Positions 1 to 9,281 are shown, counted from the first letter of the stretch. The stretch is 64,000 bases of DNA from Ideonella aquatica (GCF_018069755.1 NZ_JAGQDE010000004.1:62001-126000), one strand, 5' to 3'. Numbers and translations: made by a program. Notes: generated from the letters alone by a model not told the origin.

Positions 1-266
1 CCCGCCGGTGCCACCGCCAGCGCATGGTGCAGGCCCTGGGCGGTCATCAGCGACAGCACGGCCCCCGGGCCCATGACGCTGAAGGGGCTGGTGCCCACCG
101 CAGCGTAGGCCATTGCCGGCACGATGCTGGCCGCCAGGCCCAGCTCGGCCGGCAGGCCGGCCAGCAGCGCGTAGGCCAGGCTCTGCGGAATCAGCAGCAG
201 CGTGATGATGCTGGCGGCGACGGCGTCGTCGCGCCAGGAGGGGCGGGCGGCCGGCGAGGCGCTCAA
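1..266 (-). CDS. SulP-family anion permease, N-terminal fragment
   Basis: The left edge cuts this gene, so only about its first 88 codons are visible. The readable part has a hydrophobic segment with IPQSLAYALLAGLP followed by a second one with SPFSVMGPGAVLSLM. These match the first conserved transmembrane block of SulP (sulfate permease) transporters, where IPQ.LAYA..AGLP and the later S.GP.A..SLM are hallmarks. Family members move sulfate, bicarbonate or other anions; the substrate cannot be told from this fragment. The chosen TTG start lies 4 nt after the stop of the upstream nitronate monooxygenase-like gene, suggesting co-transcription. The frame stays open upstream into that gene, so an overlapping earlier start is possible. 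Confidence 0.75.
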   Translation of the reverse strand, partial: MSASPAARPSWRDDAVAASIITLLLIPQSLAYALLAGLPAELGLAASIVPAMAYAAVGTSPFSVMGPGAVLSLMTAQGLHHALAVAPA

Positions 267-270
267 GGCC

Positions 271-1521
271 TCAGGCGGGCTCGGGCAGCGCGATGCTGTC
301 GTCGGTGCTGAACTGGTAGTCGCGGAACACGTGGGCAGCGTTCAGCAACTGGTAGCTGCCGTCGGGCGTGCGGTGGGTGGTGTCCTTCAGGCGCCAGGTG
401 AGCTGGCCGCAGGTCCAGATCTCGAAGTTGCGCATGTGGGTGCACAGGCAGGTCTTGTCCTGCACCGACACGCGCTTGGCGTCGGGGTGGGCAGCTACCT
501 CGCGGTTCCAGGCTTCGATGTAGGCGCACTTGCCGCTGGCGTCGAGCAGGTAGCCGTAGGCCTCGCAGTTGGGGCGGATGCCGTCGCCAATGCCCGGGCT
601 GCTCTTGATCATGCGCATCGGGTAGCCGGTGGGCGAGATCTGGTTGACCTCGATGTCGTCCTCGCCGGCCTTGAAGTACTCCTGCTTGACCTCGTCGGGC
701 AGGCCACACTCCTTGGTGACGGTGAAGCGGGTGGCGACCTGCACACCGGCGCCGCCCATCTCCATGAAGCGCACCGCATCGGAGCCGGTGAAGATGCCGC
801 CAGCGGGCAGCACCGGAATGTCCAGATGCTCGTTCTTCAGGTACTGCAGCACCTCGGCCACGATGGTGGCCAGGTCGTGCTCGGCCCAGTCCATGCCGAA
901 GCCCAGGTGACCACCGGCCAGCGGGCCCTCGACGACGATGTAGTCGGGCAGGCGGTTCAGGCGGGCGTTCTTCTTGAGGAACAGCTGCAGCGCGCGCACC
1001 GACGAGACGATGATGCCCAGCTGTGCGTCGCGAAAGCGCGGGTGGTCCTCGATCAGCGCGAAGGAGCCCAGGTGCAGGCCGGCCGCGAGCGTGATGCCGT
1101 CAATGCCGTGGTCCAGCGCGGTGCTCATGCGCACCTTCAGGGTTTCCTTCGGGGCGTTCATCGTCAGCTTTTCCATGCAGTTGATGAACACCATGCCCGG
1201 CCCGGTCTTGCGGGACATCGTCGATTCCACGTGCAGGCGCGTGGCCTCGGCCAGGTGGTCGAGGTTGAACTTGACGTCGGACTTGTCGCTGTTCTCGGCG
1301 TTGTACTTGTACTGGGCCATCTTGGCCTTGACGTACTTGGTCTGGTAGCGCCGATCCGACACGGTCTTGATCATCGCGTCGGAGATGTGGCCGACGCCAC
1401 CCAGGCGCGCGGCTTCCAGGGCCAGGTCGGAGGTGGAGATGTCCACGCCCATGCCGCCGATCATGATGGGCACCAGCTCATGGCGGCCCAGGCGCAGGCG
1501 GAAGTCATCCAGTCTCTTCAT
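271..1521 (-). CDS. nitronate monooxygenase / 2-nitropropane dioxygenase-like FMN enzyme
   Basis: A 416-residue FMN TIM-barrel protein of the nitronate monooxygenase (NPD) family, which oxidises alkyl nitronates with flavin and O2; related members act as enoyl reductases, so the substrate is open. PIMIGGMGVDIS near residue 18 and GPLAGGHLGF around 199-208 fit the flavin/phosphate region. PAGGIFTGSDAVRFMEMGGA at 239-258, followed by GVQVATRF, is the standard FMN phosphate-binding end of the fold. It is longer than typical members (about 320-370) because of a tail from about residue 300 with five cysteines (319, 332, 358, 360, 371). ATG start. It precedes the SulP gene by a few nucleotides and is divergent from slyX. 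Confidence 0.85.
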   Translation of the reverse strand: MKRLDDFRLRLGRHELVPIMIGGMGVDISTSDLALEAARLGGVGHISDAMIKTVSDRRYQTKYVKAKMAQYKYNAENSDKSDVKFNLDHLAEATRLHVESTMSRKTGPGMVFINCMEKLTMNAPKETLKVRMSTALDHGIDGITLAAGLHLGSFALIEDHPRFRDAQLGIIVSSVRALQLFLKKNARLNRLPDYIVVEGPLAGGHLGFGMDWAEHDLATIVAEVLQYLKNEHLDIPVLPAGGIFTGSDAVRFMEMGGAGVQVATRFTVTKECGLPDEVKQEYFKAGEDDIEVNQISPTGYPMRMIKSSPGIGDGIRPNCEAYGYLLDASGKCAYIEAWNREVAAHPDAKRVSVQDKTCLCTHMRNFEIWTCGQLTWRLKDTTHRTPDGSYQLLNAAHVFRDYQFSTDDSIALPEPA

Positions 1522-1628
1522 GTGGTACTCGTGTTGGCGTCGCAGCCCGCCCCGAAACGGCGGGAAGTCCCGTATGTTAAGTGCTGGGCCATCCTTGACG
1601 CCGTCGTGGAATCTGATAATCCCCAGCC

Positions 1629-1844
1629 ATGAGCGAATCCCCTGATGCGGATCAGCGCCTGACGGCGCTGGAGATCAAGATCAGCTACCTGGAAGACCTG
1701 ACCGACACGCTGAACGGCCTGGTGGCGCGCCAGCAGACGCAGATCGAGTGGCTGGCGCGCGAACTGCTGCAGCTGCGCCGGCAGGGGGGCGACAGTGGCA
1801 CGCCGGGCAGCGGGCTGCTCGACGAGCGGCCACCGCACTACTGA
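1629..1844 (+). CDS. slyX: SlyX family protein
   Basis: A 71-residue SlyX homologue. It has a leucine-rich coiled coil over about residues 8-52 (RLTALEIKISYLEDLTDTLN, then RQQTQIEWLARELLQL) and ends in PPHY, the conserved SlyX terminus. SlyX has no firmly established biochemical role; it is a small cytoplasmic coiled-coil protein found widely in proteobacteria. It is divergent from the nitronate monooxygenase-like gene, with 107 nt between the starts. Its stop codon is separated by one nucleotide from the stop of the convergent hybrid kinase gene, leaving no room for a terminator. Confidence 0.9.
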   Translation: MSESPDADQRLTALEIKISYLEDLTDTLNGLVARQQTQIEWLARELLQLRRQGGDSGTPGSGLLDERPPHY

Positions 1845-1845
1845 G

Positions 1846-3684
1846 TCAGATCGCTGGCGCCGGCCCGCCGGGCAGCCAGGGCGCGATGCGGCGCAGCAAC
1901 TCGTCCATCCCGAAGGGCTTCTCGAGGTGGTCGTCCATGCCGGCATGGCGTGACAGGAGCTCGTGCTCGACCGGGTTGTTGGCGCTGATGCCGATGATCG
2001 GCACCCGCGGCGTGCCCAGGCGCTCCTCGCGTTCACGCCAACGGCGCGTGGCTTCGTAGCCGTCCAGCGCCGGCATCTGGCCGTCCATCAGGACCAGACC
2101 GATGCCGCCCTTGTGCAGCAGGTCCAGAGCCTGCAAGCCGTCCACGGCCTCCAGGACCTCCAGGCCGCGGCGCGACAGCATCTCCACGGCCACCAGGCGG
2201 TTCTGGGCGTCGTCGTCGACCACCAGCACCGTGCCCTGCAGGGTCTGGTCGCTGGCCACGCCCAGCGGCTCGGGCCGGACGGCCGGCGCCTGGGTGGCGC
2301 GCAAGGGCAGGCGCACCGTGAAGCGGCTGCCCCGCCCCAGCACGCTGTCCACCTGGATATCGCCCCCCATCTGGCGCGCCAGACGCTGGGCGATCGTCAA
2401 ACCCAGACCGGCGCCGGTGGCGGCGCGCTGCGGGCCATGGTCCACCTGGAAGAAGGGCTCGAAGACCATGGCGGCATCCACAGTCGACAGGCCCTGGCCG
2501 CTGTCACTCACCTCGATGACCAGACCCTGCTCGGCCGACCCGTCCAGCGACAGGCTGGCCTGTCCGCGGTCGGTGAAGCGCACGGCATTGGACAGCAGCG
2601 CATCCACCAACTGGGTGAGCCTGGCGCGGTCGGCCAGCACCGCAGCGGGCAGCGTGGGGGCGAGGGTCAGCGTCAGCCGCAGGCCCTTGGCGGCGGCGGC
2701 GTCGTTGTGCCCGGCCAGCACGGACGAGGCCCACTCGCCCAGCGCCAGCGGCTTGGGCCACAGCGTGGTTCCTGCGGTGTCCAGGGCATTGAACTCCAGC
2801 ACCTCGGCCAGCGACTGCATCAGCCCGCTGCTGGAGCGCCGTGCGGCGTCGACGATGCGCGCCTGGCGGGGCGTCAGCGGCTCGCGCGCCAGCAGGTCCA
2901 GGGCGCCGATGGTGCCGCTCATGGGTCGGCGGATCTCGTGCGTCATGGTCTCCAGAAAGCGGGCGCGGGCGGCGGCGTCACGTTCAAGTTGCCGGTTGGC
3001 GGCCTGCAGCTGCTCATTGACGGCCGCCGTCTCCAGGCTCTGGCGCAGCGCCTGCAGCGTGGTACGGCGAAAGTGCATGGCGCCGCGCATCAGCGCCGCA
3101 AACAGCACCGCGGTGCCCACCACCACCTCGAACAGTTGCTCGGGCCGGGTCCACAGCGCCACGCCGATCAGTGAGGCCGCGGCGGGCACGGCGATCCATT
3201 CGAACGAGCGGCCGATCAGCGACATGTAGAACGAGGCCACGCAGGTCGCACCCAGCAGGATGCCCATGTGCAGCGTGGCCTGGTGCGGCGTCAGCTGCGG
3301 CAGCAGCCAGACCGTGGCGGCGGACCACATCAGGCCGCTGAGGACCGCATTGGCCTGCACCTGCCGCTCGGCGCTGCGCAGGGCGACAGCATCGGCGGGC
3401 GGCTGCTGGTTCAGGCGGTGCATGAACCACAGCCGCCACAGGCCACTGAACAGCGCGACGGCGGCCACCGGCAAGGCGGGCCAGAAAGGCGCAAGCGTCC
3501 AGGCCGGCGCCAGCAGCACGGCCACAGCCAGCCACAGCATCGGCACGCTGGCCCGGGCGCCAGAGACGGAAAAGTGAAGAGCACCCCGGCGGAGTTCGAG
3601 GTCGATATCGGTCGGGGTCAACTCGAGGGGCAGAGCAAATGGAACAGTCAGCGCATTGTCAGGTCCGGCGTCGCGGCCGGCCAT
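1846..3684 (-). CDS. membrane-bound hybrid sensor histidine kinase with C-terminal receiver
   Basis: A 612-residue hybrid kinase. About six hydrophobic segments occupy residues 45-200, giving a membrane sensor with little periplasmic domain. A short coiled coil leads to a HisKA domain with FLETMTHEIRRPMSG (phospho-accepting His249). The HATPase_c domain shows the N box (Asn366), DSGQG (394-398) and GAGLGLT. A receiver at 485-600 has DDD (490-492), phospho-acceptor Asp534 in VLMDGQMPALDG, and Lys589 in EKPF. No output domain or HPt is attached, so phosphate probably passes to an unlinked HPt or regulator. It starts 19 nt after the rlhA-like stop, suggesting read-through from that gene. The signal is unknown. 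Confidence 0.92.
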   Translation of the reverse strand: MAGRDAGPDNALTVPFALPLELTPTDIDLELRRGALHFSVSGARASVPMLWLAVAVLLAPAWTLAPFWPALPVAAVALFSGLWRLWFMHRLNQQPPADAVALRSAERQVQANAVLSGLMWSAATVWLLPQLTPHQATLHMGILLGATCVASFYMSLIGRSFEWIAVPAAASLIGVALWTRPEQLFEVVVGTAVLFAALMRGAMHFRRTTLQALRQSLETAAVNEQLQAANRQLERDAAARARFLETMTHEIRRPMSGTIGALDLLAREPLTPRQARIVDAARRSSSGLMQSLAEVLEFNALDTAGTTLWPKPLALGEWASSVLAGHNDAAAAKGLRLTLTLAPTLPAAVLADRARLTQLVDALLSNAVRFTDRGQASLSLDGSAEQGLVIEVSDSGQGLSTVDAAMVFEPFFQVDHGPQRAATGAGLGLTIAQRLARQMGGDIQVDSVLGRGSRFTVRLPLRATQAPAVRPEPLGVASDQTLQGTVLVVDDDAQNRLVAVEMLSRRGLEVLEAVDGLQALDLLHKGGIGLVLMDGQMPALDGYEATRRWREREERLGTPRVPIIGISANNPVEHELLSRHAGMDDHLEKPFGMDELLRRIAPWLPGGPAPAI

Positions 3685-3703
3685 CCCACGAACACCGCGC
3701 CGC

Positions 3704-5683
3704 TCAGGGGCGCTGCCGGTAGAAACGCACAGGCGCGCCGTCGGCCTGCCGCATCTGACGGGCCTTGTTCACGACCGATCGCTGCATGCGGCCGACCACA
3801 TGCATCTCGCAGGGCTTGCAGTCGAACTGCAGCGTGAGGATCTCGTCGCCGTGCTGGATGGTCAGCGGCTCGGCACGTACCGTCCCCTGGACCCCCGTCA
3901 CGCCCTTGGCCTGTTTGGGGCACAGGCTCAGCGAGAAGCGCACGCAGTGCTTGGTGATCATCAGGCTGGCGTCGCCCAGCTCCTGGTGACTTTCATACGC
4001 CGCGCCCACCACCTGCACGCCATGGCGCACATAGAAGTCGTGGGCCTGGTGGTTGTAGACGTTGGCCAGGTAGCTCAGCGTGTCTTCGGGGTACGGCACC
4101 GGCGGTTGCTGCGCGGGGCGGCGGCGAGGGCGGGACGCCTGGCGAGCTTGCTCGCGCACGGCTTCGAGGGCGGCCACGGCGTCGCGGCGCAGGGTGTTGA
4201 GCGTGCTGGCGGGCAGGAACCAGGGCTGGCTCAGCGCCAGGCGCACGCTGCGGGCCTCGAAGATCGTCGTGCCCAGCTTGGCGAGGCCGTCGCGCAGCGC
4301 GGTCTCGGCGCGCTCGGCGTGCTCGGCCGGCTGGTGCGCATGGGCCACTGTGGCGCGGGCCGCATGGCCGTCGGCGTCGACCAGGTCGAGCGCGAAGCCC
4401 TCGGGCGTTTCGGACAGCTGCAGGTCCAGCGCGATGCGGCGCTCGGCGCTGTTCTTGCGCAGCACCCGGTCCCAGGCCATGTCGCGGTTGCGGCTGAGGA
4501 GGGTGTCGCGGCGCAGATCCTTCAGCGTGGCCAGCGGCTCCTTGGGCACCAGCTTCCAGCGGCCGGCGGCAGCATCGATCGGTTCCACCGTGTTGACCTG
4601 CACGCCGGCGAGCTCACCCTGCAGGTCAAACCAGGTGATCGAGTCGCCGTTGTTCGGCTCGCCCACGCCGTCGTCAAGCTGCACCTCCAGGTGGTCTTTC
4701 GCCAGCTTCAGCACATGGCCCAGCGGCATGCCGGCATGCTTGGGCGTGTCGAAAGCGCCGATGTCGATCTGGCGGCCGTTGACGAAGTAATCGGTGGCGC
4801 CGCGGTTGAAGTTGCGCTGCGGGTCGGGCGTGAAGCTGAAGGTGGTGCGGCCGGACGAGGCGGCGCGCAGGGCTGGGCGCTGCGCCAGTTCCTCATCGAG
4901 CAGGCGGCGGTAATGGGCGGTGATGTTCTTCACGTAGCCCATGTCCTTGTAGCGGCCCTCGATCTTGAAGCTGCGCACGCCGGCGTCGATCAGCGCCCCC
5001 AGGTTGGCCGACTGGTTGTTGTCCTTCATCGACAGCACATGCTTCTCGTGCGCGACGATGCGGCCCTGCGTGTCGGTGACGGTCCAGGGCAGGCGGCAGG
5101 CCTGCGAGCAGTCGCCGCGGTTGGCGCTGCGGCCGGTCTGCGCATGGCTGACATAGCACTGGCCGCTGTAGGCCACGCACAGCGCACCGTGGATGAAGAA
5201 CTCGATGACGGTGTCGGGCAGGGCCTGGGCGATCTCCTGGATCTGCGGCAGCGTCAGCTCGCGCGCCAGCACCAGCTGCGAAAAGCCGCTGGCGGCCAGG
5301 AAGCGGGCCTTGTCCAGCGTGCGGATGTCGCACTGGGTGGAGGCATGGATCTCGATGGGCGGCAGATCCAGCTCCATCAGGCCCATGTCCTGCACGATCA
5401 GCGCATCGACGCCGGCCTCGTAGACATCGCGCACCATGCGCGCGGCGGGCGCCAGCTCGTCGTCGCGCAGGATGGTGTTGAGGGTGACAAAGATCTTCGC
5501 GCCAAAGCGGTGGGCGTGGCGCACCAGGCGCTCGATCTCGGCCACCGGGTTGCCGGCCGAGGCGCGTGCGCCAAAGCCCGGGCCGCCGATGTAGACCGCG
5601 TCAGCGCCATGGTTGACCGCCTCGATGCCGATCTCGGCATCGCGGGCGGGGGCCAGCAGTTCCAGCGTGGTGGGGCGGTTCAT
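3704..5683 (-). CDS. rlhA: U32-family protein, RlhA-like 23S rRNA C2501 hydroxylase
   Basis: A 659-residue U32 protein. The family was named for collagenase-like peptidases, but E. coli RlhA (about 650 aa) makes 5-hydroxycytidine at 23S rRNA C2501 and shorter TrhP acts on tRNA uridine. The length and C-terminal extension fit RlhA better than TrhP. The N-terminal barrel begins LELLAPARDAEIGIEAVNHG. Cys169, Cys176, Cys192 and Cys196 (GDCSQAC) form the conserved cysteine group thought to bind a cluster. FNRGATDYFVNGRQ lies near residue 290 and a further CKPCEMH near the C-terminus. It follows thrH by 44 nt on the same strand. The rRNA target is inferred from family. Confidence 0.8.
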   Translation of the reverse strand: MNRPTTLELLAPARDAEIGIEAVNHGADAVYIGGPGFGARASAGNPVAEIERLVRHAHRFGAKIFVTLNTILRDDELAPAARMVRDVYEAGVDALIVQDMGLMELDLPPIEIHASTQCDIRTLDKARFLAASGFSQLVLARELTLPQIQEIAQALPDTVIEFFIHGALCVAYSGQCYVSHAQTGRSANRGDCSQACRLPWTVTDTQGRIVAHEKHVLSMKDNNQSANLGALIDAGVRSFKIEGRYKDMGYVKNITAHYRRLLDEELAQRPALRAASSGRTTFSFTPDPQRNFNRGATDYFVNGRQIDIGAFDTPKHAGMPLGHVLKLAKDHLEVQLDDGVGEPNNGDSITWFDLQGELAGVQVNTVEPIDAAAGRWKLVPKEPLATLKDLRRDTLLSRNRDMAWDRVLRKNSAERRIALDLQLSETPEGFALDLVDADGHAARATVAHAHQPAEHAERAETALRDGLAKLGTTIFEARSVRLALSQPWFLPASTLNTLRRDAVAALEAVREQARQASRPRRRPAQQPPVPYPEDTLSYLANVYNHQAHDFYVRHGVQVVGAAYESHQELGDASLMITKHCVRFSLSLCPKQAKGVTGVQGTVRAEPLTIQHGDEILTLQFDCKPCEMHVVGRMQRSVVNKARQMRQADGAPVRFYRQRP

Positions 5684-5727
5684 GGCGCGGATGGTACCGG
5701 CGTGGCCGGTGCCGCGCCGCCGTGGGG

Positions 5728-6348
5728 TCAGGCCGCGGCCAGCAGGCGGGCCGACGCAGCGCGGAAGTTGGCCAGCAGCTGCGCGTAGTCGTGGTTGACC
5801 GGGAACTGCGGGAACTGCGCGACGATGGATGCCGGCGGATGGATGAAGAAGCCGGCGTGGGCGGCGCCCAGCATGCCGGTGTCGTTGTAGCTGTCGCCGG
5901 CGGCCATGACCTGGAAGTTCAGGCCCTTGAGCGCATTGACCGCATGGCGCTTTTGGTCGGGCTGGCGAAGCTGGTAATCGCGCACGAAGCCCTGCTCGTC
6001 GATCACCAGCTTGTGGCAGAACAGTGTGGGGCGGCCCAGCTGGCGCATCAGCGGGTCGGCAAACTCATAGAAGGTGTCCGACAGGATGATGACCTGGAAC
6101 TGCTCGCGCAGCGTGTCCAGGAAATCCTTGGCGCCGTCCAGCGGCCGCATGCCGCCGATGACGTCCTGGATGTCCTTGAGCTTCAGGCCGTTCTTCGCCA
6201 GCAGGTCGATGCGAAAGCGCATCAGCTTGTCGTAGTCGGGCTCGTCGCGGGTGGTGCGGGAGAACTCGGGGATGCCGGTGCGCTGGGAGAACTCGATCCA
6301 GATCTCGGGCACCAGGACGCCTTCGAGGTCCAGGCAGACGACTTGCAT
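5728..6348 (-). CDS. thrH: phosphoserine phosphatase / homoserine phosphotransferase ThrH
   Basis: A 206-residue HAD-superfamily enzyme matching ThrH of Pseudomonas (about 205 aa), which removes phosphate from phosphoserine and can transfer it to homoserine. HAD motif I is the ThrH variant CLDLEGVLVPE (nucleophile Asp7, Glu9). Motif II is ILSDTFYEFADPL, and motif IV is AAGDSYNDTGML. The small size and the DLEG variant separate it from SerB. A GGAG Shine-Dalgarno lies 7 nt before the ATG. It is the first gene of a minus-strand run with the rlhA-like gene. Role: serine/threonine metabolism in the cytoplasm. Confidence 0.93.
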   Translation of the reverse strand: MQVVCLDLEGVLVPEIWIEFSQRTGIPEFSRTTRDEPDYDKLMRFRIDLLAKNGLKLKDIQDVIGGMRPLDGAKDFLDTLREQFQVIILSDTFYEFADPLMRQLGRPTLFCHKLVIDEQGFVRDYQLRQPDQKRHAVNALKGLNFQVMAAGDSYNDTGMLGAAHAGFFIHPPASIVAQFPQFPVNHDYAQLLANFRAASARLLAAA

Positions 6349-6448
6349 GACATGACTCCGCGGGAAGAGGGGCAGGGCGGGACAGCGCCCGCCGCGAAAC
6401 GGCGCGCATGATACCTGCCGCCCCTGGCGCGGGGCTGTCAGTGGCAGC

Positions 6449-8662
6449 TCAGGCGGGCGCCAGCGTCACCGGCACACCGGCCAGCACGGCATTGCCCGAC
6501 AGCGGGTCGCGCAGGCGCTCATCGAGCAGGTCATTGAGGCTGGCGCCGGGCCGCTCGGCAGCCACGCGCAGCTGCGCGCCGGGCCGGTCGTGGCCCCAGC
6601 CGTGCGGCAAGCAGACCACACCGCGGGGCAGGTCGGTGCTGCAGTTCACCCGCACGCCCACCTCGCCGCCGGGACCGGCCAGGCGCGCTGCACCCCCCTC
6701 GGCCACGCCATGGGCGGCGGCGTCGTCGGGGTGGACCCACAGTGTGCTGCGGTCGGGGCCCTTGGCCAGCACCGGCAGGTTGTGCATCCAGCTGTTGTTG
6801 CTGCGCAGGTCGCGCCGGCCGATCACGACCAGCGGCGGCGCCGGCTCGGCCAGCCGCTCGGCGGCCTGCGCCAGGTCGGCCACGCAGGCGGCGGGGGCCA
6901 GGTCGATCAGGCCGTCGGGCGTGCGCAGCACCTCGGGCAGGCGGGGCTGCAGCTCGCCCAGGTCGATGCCGGCGGGCGCGGCGGCCAAGCGGTCCAGGCT
7001 CAGGCCGCCAGGGCGCTGGCCGAAGGCGTCGCCATACGGTCCGGCGCGCAGCGCCAGGTCCAGCAGGCGCTCGGGGCCGCGGCGCGGCGACAGCGCGGCC
7101 AGCAGGGCATCGGCGTGCTGTGGCGCGCGGCGGCGCAGGTCCTCGGCCAGCAGCGCGTCGTCCAGCGCGTCCAGATCGGCGTCGGCGCCCTGGCCGCTGA
7201 CCAGCGCCGCCAGCCGCAACAGCAGGCGCCACTCCGGCGGGTGAGCGGCGTCGTCGGCGGGCAGTACGGCGGGGCTGTAGCGGGCGTGGTTGCGGTCGGA
7301 CAGCTGCGGGAAGGCGATGTCGTAGTGGCCGTCTTCCAGCGGTGAGCGGCCGGGCAGGATGACGTCAGCGTGGCGGCTGGTCTCGTTCAGGTAGATGTCC
7401 AGGCTGAGCATGAAGTCCAGGCCGTCCAGGGCGTCGGCCAGGCGCTGGCCTCCTGGCGCCGACAGCACCGGGTTGGTCCCGGCGGTGATCAGGGCCCGCA
7501 CCTGGCCCGGGCCGGGCGTGGTGATCTCCTCGGCCAGACAGGTCATCGGCAGTTCGCCGAACACCTCGGGCGCACCGCTGACGCGGCTGGCGTGGCGACC
7601 GGTGACGATGCCGCGGCCCTGGCCCGGACGGCCCTCGGTGTTGGCCGCAAACGCGGCGGCGCGCGGCCACATCGCGCCGCCGGGCTCGTCCAGGTGGCCG
7701 GTGACCAGGTTGAGCGCGTCGATCAGCCAGGCGCAGGTGGTGCCCCAGCGCTGGGTGTGCACGCCCAGGCGGCCGTAGACGCAGGCGGCCTCGCTGCGTG
7801 CGATGTCGCGCGCCAGGTGGCGCAGGGTCTCGGCCGGCAGGCCGCAGCGGGCCGCCACGGTCTCGGGCGTGAACGCGGCCACGGCGGCCTGCAGATCGTC
7901 CAGGCCGCGGCTGAGCTCGCCCGCGCGGCCGGGCCGCGCCAGGCCCTCGGCGAACACCACCTGCAGCAGTGCCGCCAGCAGGAAGACATCGGCGCCGGGA
8001 CGGATCGCCAGGTGCTGGTCGGCGATCGCCGCGGTCTCGGTGCGGCGCGGATCGATCACCACCAGCCGCCCGCCGCGCTCGCGCAGCGCTTTGGCCTTGC
8101 CGCGGAAATCGGGCACCGTCCACATGCTGCCGTTGCTGGCCATCGGGTTGCCGCCCAGGATCACCAGCAGCCGGGTGCGGGCGATGTCCGGCACCGGCAC
8201 GCTGAGCCAGTGGCCGTACATCCAGCCGCACTGCAGTTGGCGCGGCATCTGGTCGAGCGTGGAGGCCGAGAACACATTGCGCGAACCCAGCGCGCGCGCC
8301 AGCCGCGCGAAGTACAGCAGCAGGCCCATCTTGTGCGCCGCCGGGTTGCCCACCGCCAGCGCCACTGCATCGCGGCCGTGTTCGGCGATGATGGGCCGCA
8401 GGCGGCGCTCGATCTCGGCGAAGGCGTCGTCCCAGGTGGCCGGCTCCAGCGTGGCGCCGCGGCGGATCAATGGCGTGCGCAGGCGGTCGGGGTCCTCGTG
8501 CAGGTCCTTCAGCGCCACCGCCTTGGGGCAGATGAAGCCGCGGCTGAAGACGTCGTCCTCGGCGCCGCGGATGCGCTGTACCCGGCCATCGGCGACCTCG
8601 ATCTCGAGGCCGCAACAGGCCTCGCACAAGGGGCAGATGCGGCGGTGGACAGTGGCGCTCAT
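6449..8662 (-). CDS. molybdopterin-dependent oxidoreductase (formate dehydrogenase/nitrate reductase superfamily)
   Basis: A 737-residue molybdopterin enzyme of the DMSO reductase superfamily. An N-terminal [4Fe-4S] domain has Cys10, Cys13, Cys17 and Cys45 (CPLCEACCG...FICPKA). The catalytic core follows, with LGGNPMASNGSMWTVPDF and DPRRTETAAIADQHLAIRPG typical of bis-MGD binding. The C-terminal molydop-binding barrel includes RDLRSNNSWMHNLPVL and VCLPHGWGHDRPG. There is no Tat signal, so the enzyme is cytoplasmic. The molybdenum ligand is uncertain; Cys145 in LQCGWMYG is a candidate. No partner subunit, FdhD or cofactor gene lies nearby, so substrate and electron partner are unknown. AGGAG precedes the ATG by 6 nt. 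Confidence 0.88.
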   Translation of the reverse strand: MSATVHRRICPLCEACCGLEIEVADGRVQRIRGAEDDVFSRGFICPKAVALKDLHEDPDRLRTPLIRRGATLEPATWDDAFAEIERRLRPIIAEHGRDAVALAVGNPAAHKMGLLLYFARLARALGSRNVFSASTLDQMPRQLQCGWMYGHWLSVPVPDIARTRLLVILGGNPMASNGSMWTVPDFRGKAKALRERGGRLVVIDPRRTETAAIADQHLAIRPGADVFLLAALLQVVFAEGLARPGRAGELSRGLDDLQAAVAAFTPETVAARCGLPAETLRHLARDIARSEAACVYGRLGVHTQRWGTTCAWLIDALNLVTGHLDEPGGAMWPRAAAFAANTEGRPGQGRGIVTGRHASRVSGAPEVFGELPMTCLAEEITTPGPGQVRALITAGTNPVLSAPGGQRLADALDGLDFMLSLDIYLNETSRHADVILPGRSPLEDGHYDIAFPQLSDRNHARYSPAVLPADDAAHPPEWRLLLRLAALVSGQGADADLDALDDALLAEDLRRRAPQHADALLAALSPRRGPERLLDLALRAGPYGDAFGQRPGGLSLDRLAAAPAGIDLGELQPRLPEVLRTPDGLIDLAPAACVADLAQAAERLAEPAPPLVVIGRRDLRSNNSWMHNLPVLAKGPDRSTLWVHPDDAAAHGVAEGGAARLAGPGGEVGVRVNCSTDLPRGVVCLPHGWGHDRPGAQLRVAAERPGASLNDLLDERLRDPLSGNAVLAGVPVTLAPA

Positions 8663-8754
8663 GCGGGCTCCTGGTCGGCAAGGGCCGCATCGTCGCGCGC
8701 CGCACCGCCTGGCGATGTCGCCCGGGCGACGCGCCAGGGCCGGGCTTTCCCGGA

Positions 8755-9243
8755 TCAGCTGACGATGTAGGCGGCCGCGCCGGTGGCAATCAAGGTGCCG
8801 TCCTGGTTGACCAGGCGCATCTGCGTGCTGGCCACCCGGCCGCCCAGGCGCACCACCTCGGCCGAGGCGATGAAATGCTCGCCGATGCCGGGGCGCAGGT
8901 AATCCACCCGCAGGTCGATCGTGCCCAGACGGCTGAAGCGGTGCATCACCACCTCGGCGGCCTCGTCGCAGTATTTCTCGGTCAGGGCCACCATCACGGC
9001 CACGCCACCCATGGCATCCAGCACGGCCGAGATCACGCCGCCATGCAGCCGGCCGTACAGGTAGTGACCGATCAGGTCGGGCCGCATGTCGATGCGGGCC
9101 GACGGTGCCGGCAGCGACAGTGACACCATCTTCATGCCCAGGGTCTGGTTGAAGGTGACCTTGTGCTCGAACAGCTCGGTCAGCGCGGTCTCAAGCAGGC
9201 CCTGCTCCTCGGGCGAACGGCGGGTGGTGGCGACATGGGTCAT
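8755..9243 (-). CDS. PaaI-type hotdog-fold thioesterase
   Basis: A 162-residue single hotdog-fold protein. GRLHGGVISAVLDAMGGVAV (about residues 69-88) carries the HGG and downstream acidic residue of the PaaI/YigI thioesterase family, which hydrolyses acyl-CoA thioesters. The strand DLRVDYLRPG and the C-terminal TGAAAYIVS are also typical. The acyl substrate cannot be inferred. It is divergent from the DUF1624 gene with only 38 nt between starts, and lies downstream of no evident operon partner. Confidence 0.85.
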   Translation of the reverse strand: MTHVATTRRSPEEQGLLETALTELFEHKVTFNQTLGMKMVSLSLPAPSARIDMRPDLIGHYLYGRLHGGVISAVLDAMGGVAVMVALTEKYCDEAAEVVMHRFSRLGTIDLRVDYLRPGIGEHFIASAEVVRLGGRVASTQMRLVNQDGTLIATGAAAYIVS

Positions 9244-9281
9244 GCGCGGATTGTGGCCTGAAGCTGCGCTATCGTCGGCGC

